A stretch of DNA of 64,000 bases from Yamagishiella unicocca (taxonomy: Eukaryota > Chlorophyta > Chlorophyceae > Chlamydomonadales > Volvocaceae). The translations under genes were made by a program, and so were the position numbers. Position 1 is the stretch's first letter. Each line of letters begins with the position of its first letter. Positions 60,215 to 64,000 of the stretch are shown here, one piece after another. The stretch covers positions 1,054,001 to 1,118,000 of the forward strand of contig BDSL01000017.1 in NCBI GenBank assembly GCA_003116995.1, in the 5' to 3' direction. Under the pieces are notes generated by a model, which saw nothing but the letters and a program-made list of their open reading frames with translations, searched no databases and was not told the DNA's origin.

Positions 60215-63200
60215 TCACGTGTATCCGAGCTCCTCAAACGACTGACTCCAGCGCTCGCGCACTACCGCCTCAACCTCGGGGCTCAGCCTGGGGCTCAGTC
60301 GAAGAGGGGCGGGTGTGAGGACAGCGCGTATAGGCAGGTAAAAGGGACTGGCGGGGGCTGCGGGAAAGGCGGCATGGAATTTAAGGGCAGGGCTGCGTCG
60401 TTGAAGAGCCGTTGACAACTAGCAGGGCCATCGTCCGGCTTGTAGACGGAGTAAGCGCATGCCTTCAAGGCGCCGACAACTGATTTGGCGCTCAGACGAG
60501 GCGAACGCGGAGGCGCACCTCCCTGAAGAACACTCAAACCCCCAACCCTGCCCCGTAAAATCTTATTAAAGCAGCGTACCAGTGCCTCCCTACCGTCCTC
60601 GTTCCCACCTCAGCCGTCTCCTCCCGCCTGCCTTACTTGTTGAAGTGGTTCTTTTTGAAGTCCGCTAGGCTGGCGATGTACGACTGGAAGCGGGGAGCGG
60701 CGCTTTTAAATTGGTCGTCCCACCTGCAGGGGCGGGGTGTGAGGCTTACTGTGAGTGCATCCCACGACGAACCTGCCCCCTGCGCTCAACCCGTATGATA
60801 GCCTCTTGGATAGACCCTTCGCCTCTGTAGTTGCAGCTGCTCCCCTACACAGCGGTTAGGCCGTGCCCCCTGGCGGCACCGGAAGCAATCCTCAACTCCG
60901 AGCCATCCTATTTCCCCGAACCTACCCGAACTGCTGGTAGACCCGCCGCAGCACCCCAAGTGGATCCGAATCCAGATCCGAAAAAGACACCTCCACCAGC
61001 CGCCCGTCCGGCACACCGCCGCGCTCCGTCATGTACGACCTGAATTTGGATTCAGGGGGATTCAGGGGGATCCAGGGTGGGGCGAGTCAGGTTTTTGTGG
61101 TGGGGTGAGACGGTGACGCGCAGCCAGTGTACATCCCCCCCATGGTGCCCGTTTGGCATATGGCTAGATCGCTCGCTGCTGCTAAGACACTCGCTTCCGC
61201 TGCTGCTAGTGCCGCTACTGCTGCTGCTGTTGCTTCCGCTACTCCTGCGATCGTTGCTACTGCTGCTTCGTGCTTGTGCACCCATGGCACCATGCATGGG
61301 CCCTCCCTGAAGGCGCCGTCCCCTCCCGGCCCCTGCCGGCTCGCCTGTACAAAATGTCGTACTGGTCCGTGATGAAGTCGTTCGTGCCAGCGTCAGTTGG
61401 CCGTTGGAGGTAGGTGTACCAGTAGTATGTGTCGGCCATGTTGGCGGCGGACTGGAAGACCTGGGCGGTGATAGCGCGGTGACGGGGTTCGTTAGGGTGG
61501 TTGTGGGAGTTGCTCTGGTTGCAGACCCAACTAGCCGATGGAAAATGCAGCCGCCCGGCACGCGACGGAAGGGTATGGTATCGGTGCGCTGCAGCTGCCA
61601 AAAGCGAGAGGCTGACCGCCGAAAGTTGCAAGGAGTATTACTTTCGGCGACTAAACCCTAAAACCCTAAAACCCTAAACCCTCGGTGCCCCACGGCCGCC
61701 CAACGGGAGGATTCGATCGCCGGAAGTTTGCAAGGAGTGTTACCCTTTGGTACTGCTGGTGCCCTTCAGCGGCTGGCGGCTCCTCCCCTAGCCGCTCCTC
61801 CGCACCCACCTCCAGCGGGTTGCGGTGCACGTAGATGAAGCGGGCCCGAGGGAAGAGGCGCAGCCAGGTGCCCAGCCGGGCAGTGTGCACCGGGCTTTTG
61901 ATCAGGAGCGGCGGCGGGTCGCTGACGGCTGAGGGGGAGACGGCGCCGCCACCGGCACCGCCGCCGCGGCGGAGGACGTGGTGGTATGTAACCTGCGCAG
62001 GCGGGCGGCGGGCGGCGCGACGGGATGCATGCATCGCGATGTTGTGTAGAGGTTAAGGGACAGAGACGAAGCCCATGAAGCAACAACAGGTCGGCATGAA
62101 GGAGGAGTGCCCGTGGATGGGGTTGGAGGAAAATTCCCGACAAGCCCCTTGCCTAACACACGCATGCAAATGGTGAAGCGAGTCAATGGCCTCTGAAACC
62201 ACGAGCCCCTGACCTCGCACACATACATCGACCAGAAACTGCGCCGGGTCTGTGGGCTGCCGTGTCCACACTCGCCTTCTTCATGAACCATGTGAAGGCC
62301 TCCAGCCACCGCCGAAACGCCGCAGCGACCCGCGGGTCTTCCCCAGCGCCCAGGTCCTCCCCTTCCGCCAGCCCAAATGTTAGGTAGCTCCGCAGCAGCG
62401 GCCGCCACAGGCGCGGCAGCACCAGGGCCATGTACGGCGAGTCGCCGCCGGTCAGTGTGTTGACCGCTATCTCGTCCTCCTGGCGCCACCATACGTGGCG
62501 CCGGACGGAGGCAAGGCACATGGATGGGAGTTGTCGGGCGAGGGGATGCGAGGAGGAGACACGTACGCCTCCTAGGAAACGTGTGCATACTCTCATAAGG
62601 ACCCGGACACATAAGGACCCGGACTCGACTCCGCATTGGCAATCGGGCTATGGCGAGATTCACCGCATATCGCTGGGCGGGCTACCTGCTGGATACTCTT
62701 ACTAGCTTGTTTCCCTTTTGGTTTCTACAGTGGGTGCCGACAACTCCCTCGCACCCCAACCGCGCAATAGCACACCGAAGGCAATGCCCCTAACCGAAAA
62801 CCGCGCCACCGTGCGCCAAACGCACCGCCGGCAGGTCCCAGTGCAGCGCCATGTGGTCCATGGGTCGGCGCCGCTCCAGCAGCCCCGACAGCAGCCAGCG
62901 GGCGGGCTCCAGGGAGAGGAAAGAGGACGGGAAGCCTGTTGCAGTCCAGGGGTTGAAAGGTATGGGGCGTGCGTGTCGGGGTGCGTGGCTTGGTGGCCAA
63001 CACACGCAGCGAGCTGGCCAGCCCCCAGGCACGGGCGGACATGGGAGCCAGTGCTGGGTGGAGGGACCCACGGGTCGGCAGGCCCCGTGTTTGCATCAAT
63101 CCACGCAGAAAAGCTGACATAACTGACATCTTTGATTTGTCAGACGCGCATCACTCGCTGGGCAGCCTGTGTACCGTACTCCTTCCACACGTCCGAAGAG

Positions 63201-63682
63201 ATTCAGAGGGTCGAGTTGCTCTCTTATCCTCATTGTTACCGTTACGTCCGGTCAATCCCGGCCCCCGCGCCCTTTCTTTGCACGAGCTTCCCTCACAAAC
63301 CCTTTTTTCGCCGTCGCTGTGTGCACCTGCGTGGAACGTGGTCGCGAAGGCGAACCGTGGGTCGGTGGACAGCAGGTTGTGCAGGTGAGTGGTCCCCGTG
63401 CGGGGGTGGCCCAGGATGAATATGGGCTCGGGGCTGAGCGGTTGGGAGGCCACGGAGCGTGAGAAGAACAGCCTGGTGGAGAGGAATAGAGGGCAGGGAG
63501 GGTCCCTTTAGGGCAGGCTGGCGGAGCTAGGTGAGAGGCCTGAAAACAAGCCCCAACCCCTAAACCCCAACCCCTAAACCCCGAGCTCCAGACCCCAAGC
63601 TCCAAAACCCAAACCCCGGCCCCCACCAGTCTAGCAGCGAGAGCGCCGTGTTGATTATTGCCATCAGGGTTAGGAAGAACAC
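60215..63682 (-). CDS. PAPS-dependent sulfotransferase family protein (5' end not found)
   Basis: Transfers sulfate from PAPS to a hydroxyl or amine; the acceptor is unknown. Exons (minus): 63682-63627, 63472-63327, 62935-62826, 62479-62276, 61992-61810, 61460-61351, 61039-60926, 60723-60637, 60287-60215. Phases join throughout and give 360 residues to TGA at 60,217-60,215. A hydrophobic FFLTLMAIINTALSLLDW opens the recognised part, suggesting a membrane anchor. The PAPS 5'-phosphosulfate loop is IFILGHPRTGTTHLHNLL (residues 36-53); RPMDHMALHWDLPAEDEIAV and LLIKSPVHTARL follow; the 3'-phosphate site is RFIYVHRNPLE (223-233); then QSAANMADTYYWY, GRLVEVSFSDLDSDPLGVL and WSQSFEELGY. Eight introns: seven GT-AG and one probable GC-AG (AAG|GCGAGT at 62,276). 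The start codon lies in an unrecognised exon or beyond the window. Confidence 0.9.
61650..61682 (-). repeat. Interstitial telomere-like tract in a sulfotransferase intron
   Basis: CTAAACCCTAAAACCCTAAA then ACCCTAAACCCT: four units alternating CCCTAAAA and CCCTAAA, i.e. TTTTAGGG on the minus strand. Located in the intron between 61,810 and 61,460. Confidence 0.9.
63545..63620. repeat. C-rich telomere-like degenerate repeat in an intron
   Basis: AACCCCTAAACCCCAACCCC, then TAAACCCCGAGCTCC and a duplicated CTCCA(G/A)A(C/A)CCC(A) motif. It occupies the intron between the first two recognised sulfotransferase exons. Confidence 0.7.
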
Positions 63683-64000
63683 CTGTACGGCAGAAGGGAT
63701 ACGAGGACATGGCCAAGAGGGCTAGGAGCGGCACATGCATGGCAGATGCAGAACCAGGCACCGCCCGCGGTCCTTGGTCAGGAGGAGTTTTACAAGGAGG
63801 TCGCGGGATTTGCTGGCTTGAAGTTCGTGGGGTTGGGGAGGGGCTGGGGCCGGGGTTGGGGCCGGGTTAGGGTCGGGTTTTTCGCCCAGGTGGAAGAGCG
63901 AGCCTCTGCGCCCGGCGTGTAACTTCCAAGCTTCTTAGCGCTTAGGTCTTCGATATCCGGGGACCAGCGCCCTTCCCTCCAGCTACCATCCTAGCCATGT
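63683..64000. other. Window end, upstream of the recognised sulfotransferase exons
   Basis: No further sulfotransferase exon could be joined. A GGGGCCGGGGTTGGGGCCGG G-rich tract lies at about 63,847. The gene's start codon may be here or beyond the window. Confidence 0.35.

Overview
The window reads as nuclear DNA of a green alga, most likely a chlorophycean of the Chlamydomonas/Volvox group. Reasons: GC-rich, repeat-laden DNA; genes split by many short introns with GT-AG borders; degenerate telomere-like tracts of the TTTTAGGG type in introns and intergenic DNA; TGTAA motifs at plausible polyadenylation distances; and an EGF/exostosin (GT47) glycosyltransferase of a kind expanded in volvocine algae. 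No prokaryotic operon, rRNA, CRISPR or tRNA was seen. Gene models were built by hand by matching reading frames, splice borders and intron phases, so exon ends are inferences.

Layout. 0-5 kb: a 178-bp satellite array embedded in a segment that recurs, without the array, at 20.9-22.0 kb. 5-12.8 kb: remnants of an unrecognised coding element on the minus strand, then a ~6.9-kb, 33-bp minisatellite. 13.6-20.0 kb: a Ty3/gypsy chromovirus with near-identical LTRs, a 5-bp target duplication and a C-terminal chromodomain, but with broken frames. 20-27.5 kb: dispersed repeats, a 57-bp tandem repeat and degraded element fragments, with no recognisable host gene. 28.7-34.8 kb (minus): an 11-exon secreted or membrane-anchored EGF-exostosin glycosyltransferase. 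35.35-54.65 kb: four head-to-tail copies of a ~5.7-6.1-kb unit, the last truncated; the third copy carries a unique replacement with an exon-like reading frame. 55.0-57.5 kb (plus): the C-terminal half of an 8-amino-7-oxononanoate synthase (biotin pathway), apparently 5'-truncated near the repeat block. 58.3-59.25 kb (plus): a complete four-exon NEET (CDGSH-type) iron-sulfur protein with a predicted transit peptide. 60.2-63.7 kb (minus): a nine-exon sulfotransferase whose 5' end is not found, with one probable GC-AG intron.

How they relate. The GT47 enzyme and the sulfotransferase could both act on secreted or extracellular-matrix glycans. The NEET protein and the biotin enzyme are organellar housekeeping functions. 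Most of the remaining sequence is repeat: satellites, minisatellites, one young but defective retrotransposon, a large tandem duplication, and a short dispersed element found at five sites.
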